Shown here one piece after another: positions 19,399-30,963 of a stretch of 64,000 nt of DNA. This DNA comes from Haliotis asinina (Eukaryota > Mollusca > Gastropoda > Lepetellida > Haliotidae): the NCBI RefSeq assembly GCF_037392515.1, contig NC_090280.1, positions 62,564,004 through 62,628,003 of the forward strand, given 5' to 3'. Made by a program: the position numbers and the translations under genes. Under the pieces are notes generated by a model, which was given only the letters and a program-made list of their open reading frames with translations, was not told the origin of the DNA and did no database searches. Each line of letters opens with the position of its first letter. Positions within the stretch are counted from its first letter, which is position 1.

Positions 19399-19752
19399 CG
19401 ACGAATAAACCTGTCGTTTCAAACGAACTGTATATACAGCCAGCCAATTGTCTTGTGTCCAAATGAAGGCTGTGTTTTCATTTGAAATTGCTTTGCACAC
19501 CACTGAACGTATGTTCTTGTGCTGACCAGTCATTCGTCAGACAGGACAAGTCAAAAGTGACAGTTAAGTTTCAACTACATTTCCATGAACGTCTAGAATC
19601 TCTACTGAAAAGGGGCTCATGAATATATTCTCATGTAAAATAGTTTGCATATGCTCCGGCAGGTGGATGACTTTTGACAAGTGGTCAGAGATGAATAAAT
19701 TCCTAGAGTGACTACCCAAAAATAGGGTCAGCCGCCAGAGTCCTGCACTCTT

Positions 19753-19825
19753 TGCCGGAACCCGGGATTGAACCGGGGGCCTTTAGATCTTCAGTCTAAC
19801 GCTCTCCCAAATGAGCTATTCCGGC
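19753..19825 (-). tRNA. tRNA-Phe: tRNA-Phe(GAA) copy 43, G15U
   Basis: D-loop G15U; terminator has only five T. Upstream TATATG. Confidence 0.82.
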
Positions 19826-20180
19826 CGACGAGCAAACCTGTCGTTTCAAACGAACTGCATATAGAGCCAGCCAATTGTCTTGTGTCCAAATGAAGGCTGT
19901 GTTTTCATTTGAAATTGCTTTGCAGACCACTGAACGTATATTCTTGTGCTGACCAGTCATTCGTCAGACAGGACAAGTCAAAAGTGACAGGGAAGTTTCA
20001 ACTACATTTCCATGAACGTCTAGAATCTCCACTGAAAAGGGGCTCATGAATATATTCTCATGTAAAATAGTTTGCATATGCTCCGGCAGGTGGATGACTT
20101 TTGACAAGTGGTCAGAGATGAATAAATCCCTAGACTGACTACCCAAAAAATATGGTCAGCCGCCAGAGTCCTGCACTCTG

Positions 20181-20253
20181 TGCCGGAACCAGGGATTGAA
20201 CCGGGGGCCTTTAGATCTTCAGTCTAACGCTCTCCCAACTGAGCTATTCCGGC
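20181..20253 (-). tRNA. tRNA-Phe: tRNA-Phe(GAA) copy 44, G63U
   Basis: T-stem mismatch as in copy 37. Base -1 is changed. Upstream TATATA. Confidence 0.84.
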
Positions 20254-20608
20254 GGACGAGCAAACCTGTCGTTTCAAACGAACTGTATATAGAGCCAGCC
20301 AATTGTCTTGTGTCCAAATGAAGGCTGTGTTTTCATTTGAAATTGCTTTGCAGACCACTGAACGTATATTCTTGTGCTGACCAGTCATTCGTCAGACAGG
20401 ACAAGTCAAAAGTGACAGGGAAGTTTCAACTACATTTCCATGAACGTCTAGAATCTCCACTGAAAAGGGGCTCATGAATATATTCTCATGTAAAATAGTT
20501 TGCATATGCTCCGGCAGGTGGATGACTTTTGACAAGTGGTCAGAGATGAATAAATTCCTAGACTGACTACCCAAAAAATATGGTCAGCCGCCAGAGTCCT
20601 GCACTCTG

Positions 20609-20681
20609 TGCCGGAACCCGGGATTGAACCGGGGGCCTTTAGATCTTCAGTCTAACGCTCTCCCAACTGAGCTATTCCGGC
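20609..20681 (-). tRNA. tRNA-Phe: tRNA-Phe(GAA) copy 45
   Basis: Consensus gene; upstream TATATA. Confidence 0.95.
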
Positions 20682-21036
20682 CGACGAGCAAACCTGTCGT
20701 TTCAAACGAACTGTATATAGAGCCAGCCAATTGTCTTGTGTCCAAATGAAGGCTGTGTTTTCATTTGAAATTGCTTTGCAGACCACTGAACGTATATTCT
20801 TGTGCTGACCAGTCATTCGTCAGACAGGACAAGTCAAAAGTGACAGGGAAGTTTCAACTACATTTCCATGAACGTCTAGAATCTCCACTGAAAAGGGGCT
20901 CATGAATATATTCTCATGTAAAATAGTTTGCATATGCTCCGGCAGGTGGATGACTTTTGACAAGTGGTCAGAGATGAATAAATTCCTAGACTGACTACTC
21001 AAAAAATATGGTCAGCCGCCAGAGTCCTGCACTCTG

Positions 21037-21109
21037 TGCCGGAACCCGGGATTGAACCGGGGGCCTTTAGATCTTCAGTCTAACGCTCTCCCAACTGAGC
21101 TATTCCGGC
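21037..21109 (-). tRNA. tRNA-Phe: tRNA-Phe(GAA) copy 46
   Basis: Consensus gene; upstream TATATG. Confidence 0.95.
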
Positions 21110-21464
21110 CGACGAGCAAACCTGTCGTTTCAAACGAACTGCATATAGAGCCAGCCAATTGTCTTGTGTCCAAATGAAGGCTGTGTTTTCATTTGAAATT
21201 GCTTTGCAGACCACTGAACGTATATTCTTGTGCTGACTAGTCATTCGTCAGACAGGACAAGTCAAAAGTGACAGGGAAGTTTCAACTACATTTCCATGAA
21301 CGTCTAGAATCTCCACTGAAAAGGGGCTCATGAATATATTCTCATGTAAAATAGTTTGCATATGCTCCGGCAGGTGGATGACTTTTGACAAGTGGTCAGA
21401 GATGAACAAATCCCTAGACTGACTACCCAAAAAATATGGTCAGCCGCCAGAGTCCTGCACTCTG

Positions 21465-21537
21465 TGCCGGAACCCGGGATTGAACCGGGGGCCTTTAGAT
21501 CTTCAGTCTAACGCTCTCCCAACTGAGCTATTCCGGC
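21465..21537 (-). tRNA. tRNA-Phe: tRNA-Phe(GAA) copy 47
   Basis: Consensus gene; upstream TATATA. Confidence 0.95.
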
Positions 21538-21892
21538 CGACGAGCAAACCTGTCGTTTCAAACGAACTGTATATAGAGCCAGCCAATTGTCTTGTGTCCA
21601 AATGAAGGCTGTGTTTTCATTTGAAATTGCTTTGCAGACCACTGAACGTATATTCTTGTGCTGACCAGTCATTCGTCAGACAGGACAAGTCAAAAGTGAC
21701 AGGGAAGTTTCAACTACATTTCCATGAACGTCTAGAATCTCCACTGAAAAGGGGCTCATGAATATATTCTCATGTAAAATAGTTTGCATATGCTCCGGCA
21801 GGTGGATGACTTTTGACAAGTGGTCAGAGATGAATGAATCCCTAGACTGACTACCCAAAAAATAGGGTCAGCCGCCAGAGTCCTGCACTCTG

Positions 21893-21965
21893 TGCCGGAA
21901 CCCGGGATTGAACCGGGGGCCTTTAGATCTTCAGTCTAACGCTCTCCCAACTGAGCTATTCCGGC
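21893..21965 (-). tRNA. tRNA-Phe: tRNA-Phe(GAA) copy 48
   Basis: Consensus gene; upstream TATATG; spacer marker ctgaaagtata. Confidence 0.95.
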
Positions 21966-22320
21966 CGACGAGCAAACCTGTCGTTTCAAACGAACTGCAT
22001 ATAGAGCCAGCCAATTGTCTTGTGTCCAAATGAAGGCTGTGTTTTCATTTGAAATTGCTTTGCAGACCACTGAAAGTATATTCTTGTGCTGACCAGTCAT
22101 TCGTCAGACAGGACAAGTCAAAAGTGACAGGGAAGTTTCAACTACATTTCCATGAACGTCTAGAATCTCCACTGAAAAGGGGCTCATGAATATATTCTCA
22201 TGTAAAATAGTTTGCATATGCTCCGGCAGGTGGATGACTTTTGACAAGTGGTCAGAGATGAATAAATTCCTAGACTGACTACCCAAAAAATATGGTCAGC
22301 CGCCAGAGTCCTGCACTCTG

Positions 22321-22393
22321 TGCCGGAACCCGGGATTGAACCGGGGGCCTTTAGATCTTCAGTCTAACGCTCTCCCAACTGAGCTATTCCGGC
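22321..22393 (-). tRNA. tRNA-Phe: tRNA-Phe(GAA) copy 49
   Basis: Consensus gene; upstream TATATA. Its 5' spacer has the GAACG duplication (433-bp unit). Confidence 0.95.
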
Positions 22394-22753
22394 CGACGAG
22401 CAAACCTGTCGTTTCAAACGAACTGTATATAGAGCCAGCCAATTGTCTTGTGTCCAAATGAAGGCTGTGTTTTCATTTGAAATTGCTTTGCAGACCACTG
22501 AACGGAACGTATATTCTTGTGCTGACCAGTCATTCGTCAGACAGGACAAGTCAAAAGTGACAGGGAAGTTTCAACTACATTTCCATGAACGTCTAGAATC
22601 TCCACTGAAAAGGGGCTCATGAATATATTCTCATGTAAAATAGTTTGCATATGCTCCGGCAGGTGGATGACTTTTGACAAGTGGTCAGAGATGAATAAAT
22701 CCCTAGACTGACTACCCAAAAAATATGGTCAGCCGCCAGAGTCCTGCACTCTG

Positions 22754-22826
22754 TGCCGGAACCCGGGATTGAACCGGGGGCCTTTAGATCTTCAGTCTAA
22801 CGCTCTCCCAACTGAGCTATTCCGGC
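22754..22826 (-). tRNA. tRNA-Phe: tRNA-Phe(GAA) copy 50
   Basis: Consensus gene; upstream TATATA. Confidence 0.95.
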
Positions 22827-23181
22827 CGACGAGCAAACCTGTCGTTTCAAACGAACTGTATATAGAGCCAGCCAATTGTCTTGTGTCCAAATGAAGGCTG
22901 TGTTTTCATTTGAAATTGCTTTGCAGACCACTGAACGTATATTCTTGTGCTGACCAGTCATTCGTCAGACAGGACAAGTCAAAAGTGACAGGGAAGTTTC
23001 AACTACATTTCCATGAACGTCTAGAATCTCCACTGAAAAGGGGCTCATGAATATATTCTCATGTAAAATAGTTTGCATATGCTCCGGCAGGTGGATGACT
23101 TTTGACAAGTGGTCAGAGATGAATAAATCCCTAGACTGACTACCCAAAAAATAGGGTCAGCCGCCAGAGTCCTGCACTCTG

Positions 23182-23254
23182 TGCCGGAACCCGGGATTGA
23201 ACCGGGGGCCTTTAGATCTTCAGTCTAACGCTCTCCCAACTGAGCTATTCCGGC
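23182..23254 (-). tRNA. tRNA-Phe: tRNA-Phe(GAA) copy 51
   Basis: Consensus gene; upstream TATATG; leader marker gaccagc. Confidence 0.95.
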
Positions 23255-23609
23255 CGACCAGCAAACCTGTCGTTTCAAACGAACTGCATATAGAGCCAGC
23301 CAATTGTCTTGTGTCCAAATGAAGGCTGTGTTTTCATTTGAAATTGCTTTGCAGACCACTGAACGTATATTCTTGTGCTGACCAGTCATTCGTCAGACAG
23401 GACAAGTCAAAAGTGACAGGGAAGTTTCAACTACATTTCCATGAACGTCTAGAATCTCCACTGAAAAGGGGCTCATGAATATATTCTCATGTAAAATAGT
23501 TTGCATATGCTCCGGCAGGTGGATGACTTTTGACAAGTGGTCAGAGATGAATAAATCCCTAGACTGACTACCCAAAAAATAGGGTCAGCCGCCAGAGTCC
23601 TGCACTCTG

Positions 23610-23682
23610 TGCCGGAACCCGGGATTGAACCGGGGGCCTTTAGATCTTCAGTCTAACGCTCTCCCAACTGAGCTATTCCGGC
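23610..23682 (-). tRNA. tRNA-Phe: tRNA-Phe(GAA) copy 52
   Basis: Consensus gene; upstream TATATA; spacer marker aaaggaagg. Confidence 0.95.
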
Positions 23683-24037
23683 CGACGAGCAAACCTGTCG
23701 TTTCAAACGAACTGTATATAGAGCCAGCCAATTGTCTTGTGTCCAAAGGAAGGCTGTGTTTTCATTTGAAATTGCTTTGCAGACCACTGAACGTATATTC
23801 TTGTGTTGACCAGTCATTCGTCAGACAGGACAAGTCAAAAGTGACAGGGAAGTTTCAACTACATTTCCATGAACGTCTAGAATCTCCACTGAAAAGGGGC
23901 TCATGAATATATTCTCATGTAAAATAGTTTGCATATGCTCCGGCAGGTGGATGACTTTTGACAAGTGGTCAGAGATGAATAAATCCCTAGACTGACTACC
24001 CAAAAAATAGGGTCAGCCGCCAGAGTCCTGCACTCTG

Positions 24038-24110
24038 TGCCGGAACCCGGGATTGAACCGGAGGCCTTTAGATCTTCAGTCTAACGCTCTCCCAACTGAG
24101 CTATTCCGGC
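24038..24110 (-). tRNA. tRNA-Phe: tRNA-Phe(GAA) copy 53, C49U
   Basis: C49U makes a U49-G65 wobble at the base of the T stem. First of ten such copies. Upstream TATATA. Confidence 0.91.
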
Positions 24111-24465
24111 CGACGAGCAAACCTGTCGTTTCAAACGAACTGTATATAGAGCCAGCCAATTGTCTTGTGTCCAAATGAAGGCTGTGTTTTCATTTGAAAT
24201 TGCTTTGCAGACCACTGAACGTATATTCTTGTGCTGACCAGTCATTCGTCAGACAGGACAAGTCAAAAGTGACAGGGAAGTTTCAACTACATTTCCATGA
24301 ACGTCTAGAATCTCCACTGAAAAGGGGCTCATGAATATATTCTCATGTAAAATAGTTTGCATATGCTCCGGCAGGTGGATGACTTTTGACAAGTGGTCAG
24401 AGATGAATGAATCCCTAGACTGACTACCCAAAAAATAGGGTCAGCCGCCAGAGTCCTGCACTCTG

Positions 24466-24538
24466 TGCCGGAACCCGGGATTGAACCGGGGGCCTTTAGA
24501 TCTTCAGTCTAACGCTCTCCCAACTGAGCTATTCCGGC
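24466..24538 (-). tRNA. tRNA-Phe: tRNA-Phe(GAA) copy 54
   Basis: Consensus gene; upstream TATATG; counterpart of copy 48. Confidence 0.95.
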
Positions 24539-24893
24539 CGACGAGCAAACCTGTCGTTTCAAACGAACTGCATATAGAGCCAGCCAATTGTCTTGTGTCC
24601 AAATGAAGGCTGTGTTTTCATTTGAAATTGCTTTGCAGACCACTGAAAGTATATTCTTGTGCTGACCAGTCATTCGTCAGACAGGACAAGTCAAAAGTGA
24701 CAGGGAAGTTTCAACTACATTTCCATGAACGTCTAGAATCTCCACTGAAAAGGGGCTCATGAATATATTCTCATGTAAAATAGTTTGCATATGCTCCGGC
24801 AGGTGGATGACTTTTGACAAGTGGTCAGAGATGAATAAATTCCTAGACTGACTACCCAAAAAATATGGTCAGCCGCCAGAGTCCTGCACTCTG

Positions 24894-24966
24894 TGCCGGA
24901 ACCCGGGATTGAACCGGGGGCCTTTAGATCTTCAGTCTAACGCTCTCCCAACTGAGCTATTCCGGC
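24894..24966 (-). tRNA. tRNA-Phe: tRNA-Phe(GAA) copy 55
   Basis: Consensus gene; upstream TATATA. Second unit with the GAACG duplication. Confidence 0.95.
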
Positions 24967-25326
24967 CGACGAGCAAACCTGTCGTTTCAAACGAACTGTA
25001 TATAGAGCCAGCCAATTGTCTTGTGTCCAAATGAAGGCTGTGTTTTCATTTGAAATTGCTTTGCAGACCACTGAACGGAACGTATATTCTTGTGCTGACC
25101 AGTCATTCGTCAGACAGGACAAGTCAAAAGTGACAGGGAAGTTTCAACTACATTTCCATGAACGTCTAGAATCTCCACTGAAAAGGGGCTCATGAATATA
25201 TTCTCATGTAAAATAGTTTGCATATGCTCCGGCAGGTGGATGACTTTTGACAAGTGGTCAGAGATGAATAAATCCCTAGACTGACTACCCAAAAAATATG
25301 GTCAGCCGCCAGAGTCCTGCACTCTG

Positions 25327-25399
25327 TGCCGGAACCCGGGATTGAACCGGGGGCCTTTAGATCTTCAGTCTAACGCTCTCCCAACTGAGCTATTCCGGC
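25327..25399 (-). tRNA. tRNA-Phe: tRNA-Phe(GAA) copy 56
   Basis: Consensus gene; upstream TATATA. Confidence 0.95.
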
Positions 25400-25754
25400 C
25401 GACGAGCAAACCTGTCGTTTCAAACGAACTGTATATAGAGCCAGCCAATTGTCTTGTGTCCAAATGAAGGCTGTGTTTTCATTTGAAATTGCTTTGCAGA
25501 CCACTGAACGTATATTCTTGTGCTGACCAGTCATTCGTCAGACAGGACAAGTCAAAAGTGACAGGGAAGTTTCAACTACATTTCCATGAACGTCTAGAAT
25601 CTCCACTGAAAAGGGGCTCATGAATATATTCTCATGTAAAATAGTTTGCATATGCTCCGGCAGGTGGATGACTTTTGACAAGTGGTCAGAGATGAATAAA
25701 TCCCTAGACTGACTACCCAAAAAATAGGGTCAGCCGCCAGAGTCCTGCACTCTG

Positions 25755-25827
25755 TGCCGGAACCCGGGATTGAACCGGGGGCCTTTAGATCTTCAGTCTA
25801 ACGCTCTCCCAACTGAGCTATTCCGGC
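25755..25827 (-). tRNA. tRNA-Phe: tRNA-Phe(GAA) copy 57
   Basis: Consensus gene; upstream TATATG; leader marker gaccagc. Confidence 0.95.
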
Positions 25828-26182
25828 CGACCAGCAAACCTGTCGTTTCAAACGAACTGCATATAGAGCCAGCCAATTGTCTTGTGTCCAAATGAAGGCT
25901 GTGTTTTCATTTGAAATTGCTTTGCAGACCACTGAACGTATATTCTTGTGCTGACCAGTCATTCGTCAGACAGGACAAGTCAAAAGTGACAGGGAAGTTT
26001 CAACTACATTTCCATGAACGTCTAGAATCTCCACTGAAAAGGGGCTCATGAATATATTCTCATGTAAAATAGTTTGCATATGCTCCGGCAGGTGGATGAC
26101 TTTTGACAAGTGGTCAGAGATGAATAAATCCCTAGACTGACTACCCAAAAAATAGGGTCAGCCGCCAGAGTCCTGCACTCTG

Positions 26183-26255
26183 TGCCGGAACCCGGGATTG
26201 AACCGGGGGCCTTTAGATCTTCAGTCTAACGCTCTCCCAACTGAGCTATTCCGGC
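26183..26255 (-). tRNA. tRNA-Phe: tRNA-Phe(GAA) copy 58
   Basis: Consensus gene; upstream TATATA; spacer marker aaaggaagg. Confidence 0.95.
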
Positions 26256-26610
26256 CGACGAGCAAACCTGTCGTTTCAAACGAACTGTATATAGAGCCAG
26301 CCAATTGTCTTGTGTCCAAAGGAAGGCTGTGTTTTCATTTGAAATTGCTTTGCAGACCACTGAACGTATATTCTTGTGTTGACCAGTCATTCGTCAGACA
26401 GGACAAGTCAAAAGTGACAGGGAAGTTTCAACTACATTTCCATGAACGTCTAGAATCTCCACTGAAAAGGGGCTCATGAATATATTCTCATGTAAAATAG
26501 TTTGCATATGCTCCGGCAGGTGGATGACTTTTGACAAGTGGTCAGAGATGAATAAATCCCTAGACTGACTACCCAAAAAATAGGGTCAGCCGCCAGAGTC
26601 CTGCACTCTG

Positions 26611-26683
26611 TGCCGGAACCCGGGATTGAACCGGAGGCCTTTAGATCTTCAGTCTAACGCTCTCCCAACTGAGCTATTCCGGC
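26611..26683 (-). tRNA. tRNA-Phe: tRNA-Phe(GAA) copy 59, C49U
   Basis: C49U wobble; upstream TATATA. Confidence 0.91.
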
Positions 26684-27038
26684 CGACGAGCAAACCTGTC
26701 GTTTCAAACGAACTGTATATAGAGCCAGCCAATTGTCTTGTGTCCAAATGAAGGCTGTGTTTTCATTTGAAATTGCTTTGCAGACCACTGAACGTATATT
26801 CTTGTGTTGACCAGTCATTCGTCAGACAGGACAAGTCAAAAGTGACAGGGAAGTTTCAACTACATTTCCATGAACGTCTAGAATCTCCACTGAAAAGGGG
26901 CTCATGAATATATTCTCATGTAAAATAGTTTGCATATGCTCCGGCAGGTGGATGACTTTTAACAAGTGGTCAGAGATGAATAAATTCCTAGACTGACTAC
27001 CCAAAAAATATGGTCAGCCGCCAGAGTCCTGCACTCTG

Positions 27039-27111
27039 TGCCGGAACCCGGGATTGAACCGGGGGCCTTTAGATCTTCAGTCTAACGCTCTCCCAACTGA
27101 GCTATTCCGGC
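27039..27111 (-). tRNA. tRNA-Phe: tRNA-Phe(GAA) copy 60
   Basis: Consensus gene; upstream TATATG. Confidence 0.95.
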
Positions 27112-27466
27112 CGACGAGCAAACCTGTCGTTTCAAACGAACTGCATATAGAGCCAGCCAATTGTCTTGTGTCCAAATGAAGGCTGTGTTTTCATTTGAAA
27201 TTGCTTTGCAGACCACTGAACGTATATTCTTGTGCTGACCAGTCATTCGTCAGACAGGAAAAGTCAAAAGTGACAGGGAAGTTTCAACTACATTTCCATG
27301 AACGTCTAGAATCTCCACTGAAAAGGGGCTCATGAATATATTCTCATGTAAAATAGTTTGCATATGCTCCGGCAGGTGGATGACTTTTGACAAGTGGTCA
27401 GAGATGAATAAATCCCTAGACTGACTACCCAAAAAATATGGTCAGCCGCCAGAGTCCTGCACTCTG

Positions 27467-27539
27467 TGCCGGAACCCGGGATTGAACCGGGGGCCTTTAG
27501 ATCTTCAGTCTAACGCTCTCCCAACTGAGCTATTCCGGC
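27467..27539 (-). tRNA. tRNA-Phe: tRNA-Phe(GAA) copy 61
   Basis: Consensus gene; upstream TATATA. Confidence 0.95.
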
Positions 27540-27894
27540 CGACGAGCAAACCTGTCGTTTCAAACGAACTGTATATAGAGCCAGCCAATTGTCTTGTGTC
27601 CAAATGAAGGCTGTGTTTTCATTTGAAATTGCTTTGCAGACCACTGAACGTATATTCTTGTGCTGACCAGTCATTCGTCAGACAGGACAAGTCAAAAGTG
27701 ACAGGGAAGTTTCAACTACATTTCCATGAACGTCTAGAATCTCCACTGAAAAGGGGCTCATGAATATATTCTCATGTAAAATAGTTTGCATATGCTCCGG
27801 CAGGTGGATGACTTTTGACAAGTGGTCAGAGATGAATAAATCCCTAGACTGACTACCCAAAAAATAGGGTCAGCCGCCAGAGTCCTGCACTCTG

Positions 27895-27967
27895 TGCCGG
27901 AACCCGGGATTGAACCGGGGGCCTTTAGATCTTCAGTCTAACGCTCTCCCAACTGAGCTATTCCGGC
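27895..27967 (-). tRNA. tRNA-Phe: tRNA-Phe(GAA) copy 62
   Basis: Consensus gene; upstream TATATG; leader marker gaccagc. Confidence 0.95.
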
Positions 27968-28322
27968 CGACCAGCAAACCTGTCGTTTCAAACGAACTGC
28001 ATATAGAGCCAGCCAATTGTCTTGTGTCCAAATGAAGGCTGTGTTTTCATTTGAAATTGCTTTGCAGACCACTGAACGTATATTCTTGTGCTGACCAGTC
28101 ATTCGTCAGACAGGACAAGTCAAAAGTGACAGGGAAGTTTCAACTACATTTCCATGAACGTCTAGAATCTCCACTGAAAAGGGGCTCATGAATATATTCT
28201 CATGTAAAATAGTTTGCATATGCTCCGGCAGGTGGATGACTTTTGACAAGTGGTCAGAGATGAATAAATCCCTAGACTGACTACCCAAAAAATAGGGTCA
28301 GCCGCCAGAGTCCTGCACTCTG

Positions 28323-28395
28323 TGCTGGAACCCGGGATTGAACCGGGGGCCTTTAGATCTTCAGTCTAACGCTCTCCCAACTGAGCTATTCCGGC
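28323..28395 (-). tRNA. tRNA-Phe: tRNA-Phe(GAA) copy 63, G70A
   Basis: G70A gives a C3-A70 mismatch in the acceptor stem. Upstream TATATA. Confidence 0.86.
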
Positions 28396-28750
28396 CGACG
28401 AGCAAACCTGTCGTTTCAAACGAACTGTATATAGAGCCAGCCAATTGTCTTGTGTCCAAAGGAAGGCTGTGTTTTCATTTGAAATTGCTTTGCAGACCAC
28501 TGAACGTATATTCTTGTGTTGACCAGTCATTCGTCAGACAGGACAAGTCAAAAGTGACAGGGAAGTTTCAACTACATTTCCATGAACGTCTAGAATCTCC
28601 ACTGAAAAGGGGCTCATGAATATATTCTCATGTAAAATAGTTTGCATATGCTCCGGCAGGTGGATGACTTTTGACAAGTGGTCAGAGATGAATAAATCCC
28701 TAGACTGACTACCCAAAAAATAGGGTCAGCCGCCAGAGTCCTGCACTCTG

Positions 28751-28823
28751 TGCCGGAACCCGGGATTGAACCGGAGGCCTTTAGATCTTCAGTCTAACGC
28801 TCTCCCAACTGAGCTATTCCGGC
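28751..28823 (-). tRNA. tRNA-Phe: tRNA-Phe(GAA) copy 64, C49U
   Basis: C49U wobble; upstream TATATA. Confidence 0.91.
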
Positions 28824-29178
28824 CGACGAGCAAACCTGTCGTTTCAAACGAACTGTATATAGAGCCAGCCAATTGTCTTGTGTCCAAATGAAGGCTGTGT
28901 TTTCATTTGAAATTGCTTTGCAGACCACTGAACGTATATTCTTGTGTTGACCAGTCATTCGTCAGACAGGACAAGTCAAAAGTGACAGGGAAGTTTCAAC
29001 TACATTTCCATGAACGTCTAGAATCTCCACTGAAAAGGGGCTCATGAATATATTCTCATGTAAAATAGTTTGCATATGCTCCGGCAGGTGGATGACTTTT
29101 AACAAGTGGTCAGAGATGAATAAATTCCTAGACTGACTACCCAAAAAATATGGTCAGCCGCCAGAGTCCTGCACTCTG

Positions 29179-29251
29179 TGCCGGAACCCGGGATTGAACC
29201 GGGGGCCTTTAGATCTTCAGTCTAACGCTCTCCCAACTGAGCTATTCCGGC
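29179..29251 (-). tRNA. tRNA-Phe: tRNA-Phe(GAA) copy 65
   Basis: Consensus gene; upstream TATATG. Confidence 0.95.
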
Positions 29252-29606
29252 CGACGAGCAAACCTGTCGTTTCAAACGAACTGCATATAGAGCCAGCCAA
29301 TTGTCTTGTGTCCAAATGAAGGCTGTGTTTTCATTTGAAATTGCTTTGCAGACCACTGAACGTATATTCTTGTGCTGACCAGTCATTCGTCAGACAGGAA
29401 AAGTCAAAAGTGACAGGGAAGTTTCAACTACATTTCCATGAACGTCTAGAATCTCCACTGAAAAGGGGCTCATGAATATATTCTCATGTAAAATAGTTTG
29501 CATATGCTCCGGCAGGTGGATGACTTTTGACAAGTGGTCAGAGATGAATAAATCCCTAGACTGACTACCCAAAAAATATGGTCAGCCGCCAGAGTCCTGC
29601 ACTCTG

Positions 29607-29679
29607 TGCCGGAACCCGGGATTGAACCGGGGGCCTTTAGATCTTCAGTCTAACGCTCTCCCAACTGAGCTATTCCGGC
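29607..29679 (-). tRNA. tRNA-Phe: tRNA-Phe(GAA) copy 66
   Basis: Consensus gene; upstream TATATA. Confidence 0.95.
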
Positions 29680-30034
29680 CGACGAGCAAACCTGTCGTTT
29701 CAAACGAACTGTATATAGAGCCAGCCAATTGTCTTGTGTCCAAATGAAGGCTGTGTTTTCATTTGAAATTGCTTTGCAGACCACTGAACGTATATTCTTG
29801 TGCTGACCAGTCATTCGTCAGACAGGACAAGTCAAAAGTGACAGGGAAGTTTCAACTACATTTCCATGAACGTCTAGAATCTCCACTGAAAAGGGGCTCA
29901 TGAATATATTCTCATGTAAAATAGTTTGCATATGCTCCGGCAGGTGGATGACTTTTGACAAGTGGTCAGAGATGAATAAATCCCTAGACTGACTACCCAA
30001 AAAATAGGGTCAGCCGCCAGAGTCCTGCACTCTG

Positions 30035-30107
30035 TGCCGGAACCCGGGATTGAACCGGGGGCCTTTAGATCTTCAGTCTAACGCTCTCCCAACTGAGCTA
30101 TTCCGGC
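30035..30107 (-). tRNA. tRNA-Phe: tRNA-Phe(GAA) copy 67
   Basis: Consensus gene; upstream TATATA. Confidence 0.95.
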
Positions 30108-30462
30108 CGACGAGCAAACCTGTCGTTTCAAACGAACTGTATATAGAGCCAGCCAATTGTCTTGTGTCCAAATGAAGGCTGTGTTTTCATTTGAAATTGC
30201 TTTGCAGACCACTGAACGTATATTCTTGTGTTGACCAGTCATTCGTCAGACAGGACAAGTCAAAAGTGACAGGGAAGTTTCAACTACATTTCCATGAACG
30301 TCTAGAATCTCCACTGAAAAGGGGCTCATGAATATATTCTCATGTAAAATAGTTTGCATATGCTCCGGCAGGTGGATGACTTTTGACAAGTGGTCAGAGA
30401 TGAATAAATCCCTAGACTGACTACCCAAAAAATAGGGTCTGCCGCCAGAGTCCTGCACTCTG

Positions 30463-30535
30463 TGCCGGAACCCGGGATTGAACCGGAGGCCTTTAGATCT
30501 TCAGTCTAACGCTCTCCCAACTGAGCTATTCCGGC
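30463..30535 (-). tRNA. tRNA-Phe: tRNA-Phe(GAA) copy 68, C49U
   Basis: C49U wobble; trailer has gtctgccgc. Upstream TATATA. Confidence 0.91.
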
Positions 30536-30890
30536 CGACGAGCAAACCTGTCGTTTCAAACGAACTGTATATAGAGCCAGCCAATTGTCTTGTGTCCAAA
30601 TGAAGGCTGTGTTTTCATTTGAAATTGCTTTGCAGACCACTGAACGTATATTCTTGTGTTGACCAGTCATTCGTCAGACAGGACAAGTCAAAAGTGACAG
30701 GGAAGTTTCAACTACATTTCCATGAACGTCTAGAATCTCCACTGAAAAGGGGCTCATGAATATATTCTCATGTAAAATAGTTTGCATATGCTCCGGCAGG
30801 TGGATGACTTTTAACAAGTGGTCAGAGATGAATAAATCCCTAGACTGACTACCCAAAAAATAGGGTCAGCCGCCAGAGTCCTGCACTCTG

Positions 30891-30963
30891 TGCCGGAACC
30901 CGGGATTGAACCGGGGGCCTTTAGATCTTCAGTCTAACGCTCTCCCAACTGAGCTATTCCGGC
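30891..30963 (-). tRNA. tRNA-Phe: tRNA-Phe(GAA) copy 69
   Basis: Consensus gene; upstream TATATG; spacer marker aaaggaagg. Confidence 0.95.

Larger units (their letters stand above)
21538..24110. repeat. Six-unit higher-order block, first copy (2573 bp)
   Basis: Ordered markers are gaatgaatccc, ctgaaagtata, a GAACG tandem duplication, gaccagc, aaaggaagg and a C49U gene. All recur 2573 bp later. The length is five 428-bp units plus one 433-bp unit. Confidence 0.9.
24111..26683. repeat. Six-unit higher-order block, second copy (2573 bp)
   Basis: Tandem duplicate of the preceding block carrying the same six markers in the same order. Confidence 0.9.
26183..28322. repeat. Five-unit higher-order block, first copy (2140 bp)
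   Basis: Marker order aaaggaagg spacer, C49U gene with cttttaaca spacer, caggaaaag spacer, standard unit, gaccagc unit. It repeats 2140 bp downstream up to its last unit. Confidence 0.8.
28323..30462. repeat. Five-unit higher-order block, second copy (2140 bp)
   Basis: Same marker order as the previous block, with G70A added in its first gene and without the gaccagc marker in the last unit. Confidence 0.75.

Noticed and set aside
22364-22549. A 61-codon minus-strand frame in the two units with the GAACG duplication
   Set aside because: It is created by the 5-bp shift, overlaps the tRNA gene and has no recognisable features.
23625-23906. A 93-codon plus-strand open frame in units with the aaaggaagg marker
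   Set aside because: It begins with TTG inside the antisense of the tRNA gene and exists only because one base change removes a stop. No family resemblance.
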